Positions 36,250 through 48,509 are shown, counted from the first letter of the stretch. The stretch: 64,000 nt of DNA from Eretmocerus hayati (GCA_029851415.1 CM056741.1:70980282-71044281), one strand, 5' to 3'. The notes: generated from the letters alone by a model not told the origin. Numbers and translations: made by a program.

Positions 36250-37284
36250 CGATTTGCTTAAAGCCATTGTAACAAACTAATGTTGATTGACGATATTACA
36301 TAATGATGATATTGATTCTTGATGAGAATGAATGGTGGAATGAATGTGATTGATTTTATCTACTTTTATAACGAAATTGTTAGTTTAAACGTCACGCTTG
36401 TTAATTTATGTATTTGACATTAATTTTAATGATTCAAAGAAGTCTGAAATAAATTATCTGTAGAATAAAATCAATTTCAATATTTTATACATCACCATGA
36501 TCATGCCAATAGATGAGTAGTCTTATGATAGTCGCACGGACATTCGTACGGCATTTTCCAAACGTCCGTGCGACATCTCAGAAAATTTTTCGTCCAAGCT
36601 ACCATGCTTATGATTGTTATTTTAAAAAATATCTGAAAGTTGTTTATGCGAGAATGGTTGTTAAATCTCCAATGAGATTATATCTCAGAATTTTATCTCT
36701 CATAGATTCGCAGATTATTCATCCGATAGTTCAATATACCAAAACCCATGTCCGAAAACTGTCCGTGCGACAAGAGAATTTCTATGATTTTTCCCGACAA
36801 ACTCAACAACTTTCGAATTCCGTAAAAAATGCCATAAAATGCAGAAACTATCTCAGAATATCATTGTGGTTACTGTTTGTTCCATGGCTGATTAATAACG
36901 GATTGACACTGGAATTGAACTCTAAAAGCGCAGTGCGAACGTCCGTGCGACAGTCGTGGAAATGCCCAACTGGAATAGTTTAAATATTCTCGAAAAATCT
37001 CCTCTTCAAATCAAATAACATGATGATACTACATAAACTATAGAAATATATCACCCCAATATATATACAAAAACACTCAAACGCACACAGAACACACTAC
37101 ATACCTAAATTCTCACTTATACTACACCTTACGCACATTCACATAAATACACGTTCGAAAGCGTAAAAAACGATACCGTTAGGTGATTTCCGTTTAGGCC
37201 CTGAGCACAAGAGTGACTAACTCCACTGTGTACGACCGAACTCGGAAAGAACCAAATTACGGAATCGTTACCATACACAAAATC

Positions 37285-37425
37285 ATAAAATTCACACACA
37301 CACACGTTTACACACCCACACACAAACACTCATATCCTCGAGCCGGCCTCAGCATGCAGGTCAATATTATATGCATTGATGCGGTAAGTTTTCGTGTATG
37401 GACTGCCTCATACAGCGGATTCACA
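37285..37425. repeat. Dispersed CCTCGAGCCGG repeat, copy 3
   Basis: A CA-rich lead, TATCCTCGAGCCGG, GCGGTAAG, GTGTATGGACTGCCTCA: same order as in 10304-10640. Confidence 0.6.
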
Positions 37426-37480
37426 CTCATACAGTTACACAACATATAATTTTTTTTAAACATGATTAAGCCACGGGCGA

Positions 37481-37482
<2 letters not shown>

Positions 37483-37512
<30 letters not shown>

Positions 37513-37670
37513 AATTAAGGAGCCAGGCAAAATTTGTCCGTCCACATGCCGCACATCGGGTCGCCTTTTCGGAAGGGGTGAAGTGTATGGGTGGGTGGAT
37601 GGTTGGGGAGGGTGGTGGGTGGGTGAGTCAATGGATGGATGGATGGATGGATTGCTATGAGGTATGAGGC
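37483..37670. repeat. (TA)n microsatellite and GTCCGTCC/GGTGGGT repeat, copy 1
   Basis: A (TA)n run to ~37506 is followed by TTAAGGAGCCAGGCAAAATT, GTCCGTCCACATGCC and then GGGTGGGTGGATGG-type repeats. The lead sequence recurs at 38345, 48510, 49310 and 49367, each time beside GT-rich simple repeats. Confidence 0.6.
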
Positions 37671-37711
37671 ACGAATTATGGAGAATGAGGTATAAACACC
37701 TCTGAAGAAAG

Positions 37712-37880
37712 AGTCATGAGTTATGAGGAACTCGAGTTATGAGGAACTCGAGTCACGAGGAACTCGAGTTATGAGGAACTCGAGTCATGAGGAACTCGAG
37801 GCATGAGGAACTCGAGTTATGGGGAACTCGAGTCATGAGGAACTCGAGTCATGAGGAACTCGAGTTATGAGGAACGAGTT
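37712..37880. repeat. 16-bp minisatellite, ~10 units
   Basis: GAGGAACTCGAGTTAT / GAGGAACTCGAGTCAT repeats every 16 bp with few changes, followed by degenerate ATGAGG units to ~38210. Each unit carries an XhoI-type CTCGAG palindrome. Confidence 0.9.
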
Positions 37881-38344
37881 TTGCGGAGTCTGTGATGAGG
37901 AATGAATTACCAGAAATGAGGCATAGTCATGGGAATAGAAATGCTGGAATTAGGTCTAACTACGTGTACCTAGGCCTCATCCGGTGTAGTTTGCTCTAGT
38001 TTGGTCCAGTTGGGTTTTATTCGGTGATTGGGTGGCCGTATGGGTCATGGGAAGGTTTGTGAATCTGTGGGTGATGAGTCGATGAGTGGGTCTGTGATCG
38101 GGTGGTCCTATGGGTCATGGGTTGGTGGAACAGTGGCCGTGTGGGACACGGGTTGGTGAATTGGTTGAAATGTGTTATGAGGAATTGAGTCGTGAGGAAT
38201 TGAGTTATGAGGAGTTACAGCAGATTGTTCGATTCGGAGTTACGTGAAAGATTGTTCGATTCATTCACTGGTCACGTCATGTGTTATTTTGGATACTCTG
38301 TTAGGCATTCCAATGTAATTGCATCATCGAATTTTTTTTTTCCA

Positions 38345-38500
38345 ATAATTAAGCGCCAGTCTAAATTTTGTTCGTCCGGATCCCTCGTATCTGGTTGCCT
38401 ATGTGGAAGGACTGAAATATCATGGGTGGGTGCATGAGTGGGTAGATGGGTGGGTGGGTCCGTGGTCGGGTGGCCGTATGGGTCATGGGTAGGTTGGTGA
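38345..38500. repeat. GTCCGTCC/GGTGGGT repeat, copy 2
   Basis: AATTAAGCGCCAGTCTAAAT, GTTCGTCCGGATCCCTCGTA, then GGGTGGGTGCATGAGTGGG repeats; same order as at 37515 and 48510. Confidence 0.6.
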
Positions 38501-38504
38501 GTGA

Positions 38505-39335
38505 TGGGTTATGGATTATGGCAATGGTACAGAGAAGTAGCGTGGAGGCACAAAAATAACGTAAATTTTTTGCGAAACTTATATCGATTTGAGCTAACCG
38601 GGGGTGCACGAGATGTAGGTCTCTGGTTTTGGTTAACAGTCTCATCCAACCCCCAAAGACGATATCTGAAGGTGTACAGTTGGATGCTCAATGGCTTTAG
38701 AGTTACAGACTTTGGTATTGCCCACAAGGGCTCATGCTAATTAAACATAGTGGAAATAGGTCATTCATTGATGACATGTTTCGAGTTCTACAATATAAGT
38801 ATTCTCAAAGTCAAATATCTTTAAATGCCAGATTCTATTGGCTTCTGATGGTTCGTGCGTTCTTTATTGATTGATATTACATGCAATGTGTGCGCATTCA
38901 TTGCTTTTCGTATATGTAGCTGTTTTATACAGGGGACTGACTGATTTCTGGCAACGCTGGTGATGGAATGAGACGAAAGAATAGGATGTTGGCATACTTG
39001 AAATTCTCATTTGGTAACTTTGAGAAGTAAGCATCCAGTTATTGCTTGCAACGCTTTGCAACAATTTCGTTAGGTTTACTATCAGAATATTTTACTTTAA
39101 TGAATGTCAAAGAGAGATTACTACATAAAATCACCAAACACAACACTTATATTTAGAACAAAATTAAGTCAAAACTTGCAAAGTTTTACTAGGCAGTCTA
39201 GCTTTAATTTGTTCAATCCGGTATAACAAGTGGTTGTATAAGGGTGGTGGGTAGGGGGTGCATGGATGAATGAATGGGTGGATTAATGAGTGGATGGATG
39301 GTTGGGGATGATAATGGGGACGGAGATGGGGGTGG
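38505..39335. other. Intergenic, no gene recognised
   Basis: No coding signal; a GGTGGGTAGGGGGTG-type simple repeat lies near 39245-39330, after a TTCAATCCGGTATAAC phrase that may be a diverged lead of the GTCCGTCC family. Confidence 0.35.
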
Positions 39336-39344
39336 GAAGTACCG

Positions 39345-39560
39345 GGCTGAAATGGTATAGTCCGGTCTGGTTTGGTCCAGATTGGCGTTATTGAGTCGAA
39401 TTCGGTCTAACCTATTCTCATGCGGTCTATTCCTTTCTGATTAGGTTAGGTTTAGTCTAACTCGGTCGACCTCGGTCTAAGTGAGTCTAGCTCGGTCTAA
39501 CTCGGTCTGGTTCGGGGTAATTAGGTCTCGTTCGGTCTAGTTCTGTTAAATTAGGTCTAG
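39345..39560. repeat. ~10-bp TCGGTCTAAT minisatellite, block 1
   Basis: Variants of CGGTCTAATT / CGGTCTAGTT repeat about every 10 bp. The same family fills 40020-40400 and appears at 49150-49260. Confidence 0.85.
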
Positions 39561-39566
39561 TTCGAA

Positions 39567-39722
39567 TTAAAGAAGTATATTTGATCGGTCTTTGCGAGTT
39601 AAAGTCAGCTGGTACTGCTGAAATTTTTGGCATCAATCGAGAATGGATTTTTCTCCACTCTCGATCAATTTCAGAAATACCAGCTGACTTTAACTCGCAA
39701 AGACCGATCAAATATACTTCCA
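39567..39722. mobile_element. ~155-bp foldback with near-perfect arms
   Basis: GAAGTATATTTGATCGGTCT..GCGAGTTAAAGTCAGCTGGTA pairs with its inverse at ~39678-39722. Arms are ~60 bp with a ~30-base centre. It interrupts the TCGGTCTAAT minisatellite zone. Confidence 0.75.
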
Positions 39723-40019
39723 TAATTTGAAATTCCCGCGAGTGATAAATACGATATTCGATCATATCGATCGAGTGTCATAATTAATTATATATATATC
39801 TCCGGCAGAAGACCGAAGACCTGCCAAAAGTAAAAATGGTGAGAAATCAAATAGAAATAGCGGGTTAAAATCACTTTTCTCGCAAGCGCTTAACGAAGAT
39901 GAACTTTCGTATATAAAGACGTTCTAACCATCGAACATTCGGCCACTTGAGCCGCGTGTCAGTGGTAAACTCGTATTGCTCTTCTTATACCACTTTGAAA
40001 AGCTCGAGCAATCAGAGAA

Positions 40020-40400
40020 GGTCTAATTCGGTCTATTTCAGTCTAGTATTGTCAAATACGGTGTAGTTCCGTCCAATTCGGTCTACTTTTATCTAGGTCG
40101 GTCTAATTTGGTCCTTTTCGATCTAGCTCGGTGTAGTTGGGTCTAGATCGGGCCAATTCGATCTATATCAGTTCAGTTCGGTCTAATTAAGTCTAGCTCG
40201 GTCTAGTTTGGGGTGATTAAGTCTCGTTCGGCCTACTCCGGTCTAATTCGGTCTAGTTCAGTCTAGTATGGTCTAATACGATCTAGTTCGGTCCAATTAG
40301 GTCTAGTACAATCTAGGTCGGTCTAATTCGGTTTGGTTTGGTCCAATCAGGTCTCTAGTTCGGTCTAGGTTGGCCTAATTTGGTCTAGTTTGTCGTTGCT
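40020..40400. repeat. ~10-bp TCGGTCTAAT minisatellite, block 2
   Basis: About 38 degenerate units (GGTCTAATTC, GGTCTAGTTC, GGTCCAATTA). Confidence 0.85.
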
Positions 40401-40714
40401 CTTATATGCACCAAGCCCGGAGATCAACGGTCAACTTATGCACACTGCACAATGAATTGAATTGACATCGCTTTGATTAACCCTTTACATTCACGCCATG
40501 TAACGGAAGTTTTTCAGCCTAATCGATTCATCAAAGATAAGACAGCTCAGCTAATTGAAATGAAACTATGCAATTCCGCAATATTCATTGTTGCTTACTT
40601 GAAGTTATATCTCCACAATTAGCCAGTATAATTTGATATAATACCAATTTTGCGAACTATTTTAAAACTTTCTTTAGACACCTTGAATTGATCAGCAATC
40701 ATTATTTTACAACT

Positions 40715-40995
40715 ATTCTTATTGAACTATAGAAACATTTCTGGTGCCTATGACTTATCAAGAACATTTACAAGCCGAACGAGCGGTAGCGAGTAAGGCA
40801 AAAACGCTAGTCATAAATGAAATCGCGATCGAAAATCAGAACTGCCAACTTGACGTACACACAGTTTTATATGACATATATATACACATTTTACGTCAAG
40901 TTGGCAACCCTGATTCTCGAACGCGATTTTAGGTTGGCAGCCCTGCTCGGGGGATCCGGACGGACAGGAATTTGCACGTGGCCTAATTATGTTAA
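40715..40995. repeat. Composite dispersed repeat (with 53285-53420 and GTTGGCAACCCTGA family)
   Basis: The first part (TTGAACTATAGAAACATTTC, GCCGAACGAGCGGTAGCGAG, AAACGCTAGT) matches 53293-53400. The second part (TTACGTCAAGTTGGCAACCC, TTAGGTTGGCAGCCCTG, TTAATTAACG) matches 10845-10945. CCAACTTGACGTA at 40846 and TACGTCAAGTTGG at 40890 make an inner hairpin. Confidence 0.55.
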
Positions 40996-41182
40996 TTAAC
41001 GTGAGACTGTGGGAGTTTACACATCGACCAGCATGGCCTCGGTCGGGGATGGGAGGGGTTCCTGCCATACCGGCTCGAGAAAAGCGCGACGATTCAAACA
41101 CTATAGAGAAGCTGTATCCATGGCTTATTCTTTCCAAATATTGAGAAAAAAAATTTTTTGGGGTTATGTCAGTCACATGACC

Positions 41183-41217
41183 AGAATTATGGTCGTCTTA
41201 CGATCATAATTCTGGAT
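41183..41217. repeat. Short hairpin
   Basis: CCAGAATTATGGTCG and CGATCATAATTCTGG pair around a 5-base loop. Not in a terminator-like setting. Confidence 0.4.
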
Positions 41218-41524
41218 AACTGCATCTTCTTATAATAATGTGATTGTATTGGGCCTTTTTTATTTGTTTTCGCCAATCCAATACTCGAACTAAATTCGCA
41301 GAGTGGATGTATCTGTAACAGTTAGTAGAGACGCTGTTAGACTCCTAGGGACTCTATTTTTTAAACCGCGGTAACTATCGAGGAATATTTGTTTTGGTCT
41401 TCAATAGCTAAGGCAATGCGGCCACCGTGCTCCACGGCTATGGAAATTGAACATCTCACATAGAAATTTTGATGTTTCAAACTTTGAGACGGGTTGTCGA
41501 AGCTTTGTTGTTGTTCAACTTGTA

Positions 41525-42160
41525 TAGGGTAAAGGCACTAGTAGCCGCACTCTTAAGGAAAATTCCACGTTTATAATTTTTCTGGAGATCCAGGTGTGAC
41601 TCTATGCCTTCAAAACCTCAACTCTTATATACTTTGAATGCTCAAGAATGCAGTGGAATTTTTTTAGGGGGGGTTCAATTGAAGTAACAATTATTGATGA
41701 GCAATTGAAAAAATAATTGTAAAATCGCTAGTAGCCACCCACTTTTCTAGTAATCGCCCATCTAAGCGCTAGTAGCCGCCCACCTATTCATTTTTTTGAG
41801 GAAATATTTTTTGTCTTTCCTCATGGTTGAGAGCTCTTCTTTGAACATTTATCTATGGTATACAAAAAGTTCCGAAACGTTAAATATTCCCAATTCCTCT
41901 TATGGGAATTTCTTCTGAAAGTAATTTTACTGACAAGGGTATAGGTTGATACGGCAAAATGGCGCTAATTTCCGCAGTAACTCTGAAAAAAAATCTCAAA
42001 ACTCACTACGTCGTTTTTCATGGATGTTTTTGCATTGATTCCATACATGGCATGCCCAACTCTGATCTCATACACTTACAATACTTATACTTACCAGAAA
42101 TACTTAGTTATTTCAATAACAATGTCAAAGTGGGCGGCTACTAGTGCCACCACCCTACCA
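41525..42160. mobile_element. ~635-bp MITE with GGCACTAGTAGCCGC ends
   Basis: TAGGGTAAAGGCACTAGTAG at 41525 is inverted at the right (CTACTAGTGCCACCACCCTA, ending ~42160). The inner copies GCTAGTAGCCACCCACTTTT (~41729) and GCTAGTAGCCGCCCAC (~41769) are subterminal repeats. No transposase ORF. Confidence 0.7.
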
Positions 42161-42261
42161 CAATCCGTCATTTAGCCCAAATGACAAGAAGAGCAGAGAA
42201 AAATGTCAACAATTTGATCGCATGCACATCCTAACCGATGATATAGGCATATTTTCAAGGC

Positions 42262-42517
42262 CATTTTTCTGATTATCTTGCGATTCGAGATAAACGACAA
42301 GAAGACGAATTCGAGTTAGACAATAAGAAATATTTGTCCATAAGTAATTTGGTAGATTTTTCAGCCTTGATGGTTAATATACAAGTTGATTCTTTGGTCT
42401 TGTTGATCGTGAAGGACGGATCCGTCCTTAAAGATCGGCAAGACCAAAGAATCAACTTGTATAAATATTTGTTCACTCCTCGCTTAGCTCGAATCGCAAG
42501 AAAATCGCAGAAAAATG
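42262..42517. mobile_element. ~255-bp foldback related to 5056-5376
   Basis: Outer arms ATTTTTCTGATTATCTTGCG / inverse (CGCAAGAAAATCGCAGAAAA), and inner near-perfect arms ATACAAGTTGATTCTTTGGT..GATCGTGAAGGACGG about 42420. Its GATTTTTC..CCTTGATGGTTAATAT stretch matches the inverse of 5330-5400. Confidence 0.7.
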
Positions 42518-42519
42518 GA

Positions 42520-44800
42520 AATTACTCTCAGCTTGCATAGTGACCGCAACGCTTTAATCCACAAATATTAAACATGTACAGAATGTGTTGAGACCAAGAG
42601 ACAAACTGAGTGTATTGAAGAATTAGGTGGCAGAAGTCAGTCCCACAGTTAAATTACTTCAAAAACTCGCATCATCCTTATTTAGGTCATTTATTGGAGA
42701 AACATCGGTTTTCTCGCACTTGCAATGTGTTTATATTTACCGTGGCCAAGCTAGCTTGCGAGCGAGGCAATCTCGCTAGTACTGTGGCCTCGTCCCTTGC
42801 GTCCGGAGAGGGTGAAGCTCACAGCAGCTTCGCTGAACCATAATTAGTCGGGAAAGGTAACTTTGAGCCCATGAAACTCCTTGGATTGATCGAATTTTCT
42901 TCGTTATCAACGGTCAGTCCAAGAATTGCTCCTTAATAGGATTCCAGTTTTCAACCATCGGCAACAAGAAAGGGGTATCTTCATAGTCTATAGCCGTTCA
43001 ACGACGAACCGCGCTATTGGGAAAAATTCCCAGGCACAAAATTCAACTCTCGAGAATTTTGTCCGGTTATGGCAACAACATCAACGTCATAACCAAGTTC
43101 ATGATTAAGTTCATGATGTAATGGCCATAAAAATATTGTCACACGCTCGCCTTCCGTACCCAATATTCCAGGAGCCTTCCTCCTTTCTTCTTCTTTGCAA
43201 CCCCTCCATTGGCCATATGGAAAAATTTCAGAAACTTTCCACTTTTACTGTGACCCCTCAACCATTTGGGTTAAATGAAGCTTAACCAGTCAATTTTTTC
43301 TTTATTCGGATGTTCTGAAAGAGGGAATCAAAGTTCGAATAGATTGGTTGAGGTTGGTAGATACTAGAGTCAATTGTGTGCGAGAGACCACCCGAAAATC
43401 GACAAATCGATACAACTACTCGGACCAATTCACAAAATTTGTTAAGCTCTCGTGATTTAAGCGTATCAGGGACATTCTGTAACTTTGCAATCGTGCTTTC
43501 ACCTTTTTGCGCAGCGCCGGTGAGCACGTACGTGAACACATGATTCACTTCAACCAGCGAGCTGAGTTTTGAAGATTTGCCAATAACCCTCATCCGATTC
43601 CTCTTTCCCCTGTCATTGTATCTCGATTTCCACTACTGTGACACTTTTGAAGGCCAAAAGTCGAAAGTTCTAGAGATATCCTCATTTATTCCCTGCAATT
43701 GTACGGATTGGTCTCAGTCACTACTACTTCTGGGTTGAGAGTACGTTGATCTGCATGGTATTCAAAAGAAAATGCATTCTCTGGAGCACTTATCGTATAA
43801 GTGGCCAATCAGTTCATTGACGTTATGATACTGATTGGATATGCTTGAGCTTCAGATTTAGCGGTCTTGGATATTTTCTTTGGGAACTCCAACACCCTTA
43901 TTTTAACAGATTCGTGACTTCAACAAGGGGAATGATGAATTTTTTCAAATACGGGGCTAGAAACTATGGTTATCGCAAAGACTTTGACCTTATTCTTTTG
44001 GTCTCGATAACAATTTTAGCCTACGAAACTTTCTTTCATAATTGTGAATTTCCGCTCAAGATTTAATGTTCCAAGTACGGCAAGTGTCCTGCAGTGTTAC
44101 ATATAGTCATATTGATATGCTAAAAGTTGAGGGGTTTCGAAACTTGGCCAATGCGAGTTGTTCAGAGAGTAGGCCTTATTTGACCCGAAGACCATGTTTC
44201 ATTCAGCCCAGTGGAGATTGATGCAAATGAATTGCGTAAATGGCAATCGTGAGTCTCGCATTGGTATACGAGTGCCAAGACCCAGCAATGAACTAGAAGT
44301 AACTGTATTTCGAAATGCTTTTGAGGACCCGATGCACTTGGGAATCCTGGAAACTGTGGATCCTAGTGGCGTGCGAAACTGTAAAAAATGATAAAGCTCT
44401 CAAGACGGTTACTGCGGAGTGTACTGTATTTTGCGTATGCGAGCACCTTACAGTGGCAGGTATACAGTTGTAACGATATACGCGTGAGAGCGTCACGTGA
44501 ATTTCTGCAACTTTCGTTGTATACATGCTCGAGTTGTGCCAGGAACAGTTCTTGAAAATTGGTTTGCAGACGTATCTATGTCGCTGCGTCCTCGGACGAA
44601 TGGTGAGCGTTTGACGTGACGGTCCTGACGCATAGCGAGACATTGGCAATGGTCGGCAGATGATTTGGGGGAAGACCCGAGATAGCAATTTATAAATGAT
44701 TATTATAGTTATAAGCAGCTTCTATGAGAATGGGTCCACAACTGCAAGGAATCTGGCAAAATAGACGGATGAGCGCATTCCACCATAACCGTGTCAATTC
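42520..44800. other. Intergenic, no gene recognised
   Basis: Several ORFs of 60-130 codons on both strands (for example minus 43282-43593 and minus 44293-44688) lack signal peptides, motifs or splice context. A CpG-containing stretch near 42740-42840 has no identifiable function. Confidence 0.3.
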
Positions 44801-44803
44801 ACC

Positions 44804-45131
44804 ATAACGGGAACACCAACCTTGTGGGTCCTGGATCTTGACGAAAATTTGGGAATATTCTTATTTTGGTGAGAAATGAAGGCACCCAGAAGGGTTTTGC
44901 CCAATGGACCTCCTATCCCGAGATACAGCCATGGAAATTAGCATTGTCCATATAGGCTCATGTTGAAATGACACATATATAGATGTACTGACAATGTTAA
45001 CCTCCATGGCTGTATCTCAGGATAGGAGCCCCATTGGACGAAACCCTTTTGGTTACCTTCATTTCTCACCAAAGCAAGAAGATTCCCAAAGTTTCGTCAA
45101 GATCCAGGACCCGCAAGGTTGGTGCTTCCCT
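44804..45131. mobile_element. ~330-bp foldback
   Basis: Arms 44804-44950 and 44995-45131 pair over ACCAACCTTG(T/C)GGGTCCTGG, TGGTGAGAAATGAAGG and TCC(C/T)GAGATACAGCCATGG; ~88-90% alike by eye. Non-coding MITE-like hairpin. Confidence 0.75.
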
Positions 45132-45134
45132 CGT

Positions 45135-48100
45135 CAGTAGAGATTGGGGCATCGTTTCACTGGCTAGACGATCGGGTCCGAAAATTGTCTTATCACGTGG
45201 AATCCCCCCAAATCACTCGTAATTGGAATAACTCATACAGTACATTGACAATCCAAGTTTCTTTTTATTGTGATTGCAATCATCTCAGAAAAAGAGATCA
45301 GCAGCATTAAATGACTTGAATTGCAAAACTTTCTAAATGAGCCGTTTCTACGAGTTATTTTGAATGGCTCCAGCTAATGAAACGAAAATTGGACTCGTTC
45401 GACGAGTCCTTTATCAACGACTCATTTGTTTCCACGCAGGTAAATCAGGTTGAAACTCATATAAGTCTCTACGAACCTTTTTTTAAGGATTTTTGATTGA
45501 ATCTGACCTCAAAAACGTTGAAAACCCTGGTAGAATTGTAAGATTGATTGGCCTAGAAGAACATGTAAGGAGCCTTTTGAAAACCAATAAAAAATGTATC
45601 TTGCAGGGAATCGAATTTTTCAGGGGGTCATTCCAAAAGATATTGCAAGGGCTATCGATCGTATGAATTTTTTCAAAGCCATATAGATGTGCGCTTGCGA
45701 AAAAGAGAGCAGGAACCGCTTTGAAAATTTCACAGAAACAGCAAAAATTATCGCGTTTGTAGAATGCAAACGTCCGACGGGGATCCGAAACACAGCTCGA
45801 GACTCATTTCACAAATTTGGGACATTTGTAAGAGTAACTCTGCCAAGTTTCAAGTCGATAGATAGATCAAGCGGAGTGCGATAGATTTGGCGAGCTGGAC
45901 AAATTGAGCGTTTTTTGATAACTCACCATCTTCTCATGGACTTAGCCCAGGTCCCGTTTGACCGATTTGGACGTTCAAGAACGAATTTTGTGAGGTTCTT
46001 TTCAGACAAAGAGAACCAGCCGAAATTGGTCAAAAAGCATTGAGATGCGTTGAATTGGTATCCATTTTAAAATGGTCTAAGACTCGAAAAGAGTGACTTT
46101 ATATATCGTCACATAGAGTCAAGGCATGTGATTTTGAAAGTCTCGTCTAATTATTTTCTCAAAGTTGACTCAAGATTAGCTTCAATTGTTCGGATAAGTA
46201 CCGTTTTCAGGATCAGAGAAACTGTAATTTCATGAGTTTGAATTGAATTGTTAAAATGTGTGTAATGCTGCAATGTGATTCATCTCGAAGATTCGGGAAT
46301 AAGTTATAAAATAAGCCACGACACGAATGAAAATTCCATGATGAAACAAATGTATGAGAAAAAAAATTAAGCATCGGAAAGGGGCGAGGAGGGCCGAGTT
46401 TTGTATTGTTATCCCAGTGGTAGTTGTTTGGTGCAAGCACAACTTTGTCAAAAATAGTAGCTCACGAAGCCACGCGTTATAGAAATGGGTAGGGATATAC
46501 GTCGCAGCTACAAGTCTGAGCACCTAAGTTAACATAGTCTGATGGTGCCTCCTTCGAACTCCATCTCACTGAGATTGAAACCAAAATATTTTCGGTACAA
46601 ATGCGTAGGGCATAGGACATTTTATCACAAGTTCTGAAGGGTTTTTGATTAAGGAAGTTAGTCGTCGTCGTATAATATACCCAAACGCTCCGAGGATCAT
46701 TCTTGATTAAATCAAGGGGCATATTTTTTGTGCTCGAATGCATGTAATTAGCATTTGCACGCGGATCGGTGCGTCGCAGTGTCTAATTTTTCATTCGCGA
46801 GAGCTCATAGGGGAGTTGAACGCGTATGTCCGCAACGCAGATTTCTAAGATTGTATGAGTAAGGTATGAGATGAGGGGAAGATTACATTACAATAACTGC
46901 AGTGCGTTGTGGCTTAACGCGATACTGCAGTACAGATGAACAGCCTCTGCACCTGCAACGGTTTTTTTCACCTCCCCACCTCCAACTCAATTACGTGTCT
47001 CATGTATACAGAGAGCATCATCACATTGCACCTACATAATCACGCTACCTCTACCGTGGGTGTGCGTGTGAATTTGCGACAACGCACGCGATTACTCAAG
47101 AATCCGCACACCGATATGCTCGCCATGCTGCTGCAGCGCCGTCGACAGTGAATCAAGAGTGACGTTGTTAACCAATCTGAAAACTTTGATATCATTGAGT
47201 AATCCCCATGACTTGTTAACATTCGGGTTATTTGGATCTGGAGTAGTCGCTTAGGCGAAAGAATTCTGAGGCATACATTCCGACAGATCTGGTCGATGAC
47301 ATGTTAGACAAGAGTGCCAAATTTGCCCTCACTAAAGATCTCAAATGTACGTTCTCGCAGAACTTGCAGCTTGTAGCGCATTCTCTCAGATTTGTTATGT
47401 TAGAATGTGGAAAAGTAAACTCTTGAGAATGTTCAGGATAGCCTCTGCGGTCTTTAGAACAAAAATATTTTCTTGCGATTTTCAACTCTTTCCTTCTCCG
47501 GCAGTAAATATGATGCCAAATCAGATTAACTTTACCCCTCGTTTTCGATTGCAGCTGTGGACGGAGTCATACACGGTTTCGAATTTTGCGATGTATTTGA
47601 GACAATCTCTTGTCGACTGATTGTAAAAATCTAAGAACATTCTCAAATGTTCCCCGGTGTCTCAATAATAATATATCCCAGGAACTAAAAGTTGTTTACG
47701 TTGTAAATGGATGCAAGAAAAAAAAAATAAAAACGAAAAATCAAAAGTTTTTTCCGAATGAAGATGATTTCCATACCAAAAACTCTAGTTTAACCGTCTT
47801 TGAAGCCACTGTATCAAAATTTCATCTCAACAAAACAACAGGCATTGTTGGGAAAACCTGTATTTAAATAGCTCAAATCTCTCTGAGATGCTTTCTCAAA
47901 AGAATAATCCAAAATATAGGATAATTTCTATGATTCTCATTCATCCGCCCCATATCTTCCTCCACAACTCATTTATCTCCTGAATTGATTGAACCTCCAG
48001 CTCGCTTCTGGTTTGAGGCTCGCCTCCAGAAGTTCTCACACATATTTGGGGGTACTTTGGGAAGTAATTCCACCCAGATTGGTGCACAATAACTCAGATG

Positions 48101-48505
48101 GAAGCATATGCGAGCCATGCCCATGTTGGCCTTTTAAGCAAGAAGTCAAAAAACTGTATTTTTGAACGTATGCCAAAAATCAGGAGATGATTTCTCCACC
48201 GAGATTTCTGTTGATATTGATAGTTCTTGTATTTGAGAACATATTTGCATAGTTTCAAGATCGAAAATGAAAAATTTATTTTTGCAAATTGAGCTCAAAG
48301 TTAGGAATTTTCACAAAACTGCTCAACTTGTATCGGCTAAAGCTCCTAAAAATGTACGATAATCGACTTTTACCGGTAGTAAAATTGTAGGTTTTTCGAG
48401 ACCTTCAAAATGACCACTTGTAAAAGTCGATTATCTCATGTCTAGTGGGAGCTACATCACTTTGAAGCAAGCCCAAAAATCGCTAAAATATGCTCACAGC
48501 AAATT
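45135..48505. other. Intergenic, weak coding hints only
   Basis: Mostly featureless. GGACTCGTTCGACGAGTCC (45392) is a short perfect palindrome. The end of an ORF at 47060-47151 has GC-ending codons (reading LLKNPHTDMLAMLLQRRRQ and a stop), like the GC-rich last exon of the first gene, but no acceptor or partner exon is convincing. GATAATCGACTTTTAC (48356) and its inverse (48421) form a hairpin. Confidence 0.25.
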
Positions 48506-48509
48506 AAAT

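Larger units (their letters stand above)
34329..36952 (+). mobile_element. Candidate DNA transposon with repeated GTCCGTGCGACA motifs
   Basis: The 11-12-bp motif (G)TCCGTGCGACA occurs at 34330-34340, 34494-34505, 36564-36575, 36761-36772 and 36941-36952, and inverted at 36531-36542. I found no full copy elsewhere in the window. The motifs bracket the ORF at 35782-36249. Clusters of a short motif at both sides of one ORF are typical of transposase-binding subterminal repeats. The exact ends were not found. The left half is interrupted by the Tc1/mariner-like palindrome at 34657-35580. Confidence 0.5.

Noticed and set aside
36513..36983. 156-codon plus-strand ORF after the SDG/HGKG ORF
   Set aside because: It runs through four of the GTCCGTGCGACA repeats; its repeated VR/SVR residues come from them. 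Best read as non-coding subterminal sequence.
37712..37880. CRISPR-like regular repeats
   Set aside because: Units are contiguous 16-mers without unique spacers in a eukaryotic genome: a minisatellite.
39780..40020. Possible solo LTR (starts TGTCATAATT, contains TATATAAAGACG)
   Set aside because: No matching second LTR, primer-binding site, polypurine tract or target duplication found.
43282..43593. 103-codon minus-strand ORF of natural composition
   Set aside because: No homology recognised and no UTR, splice or signal features; kept only as part of the unassigned stretch.
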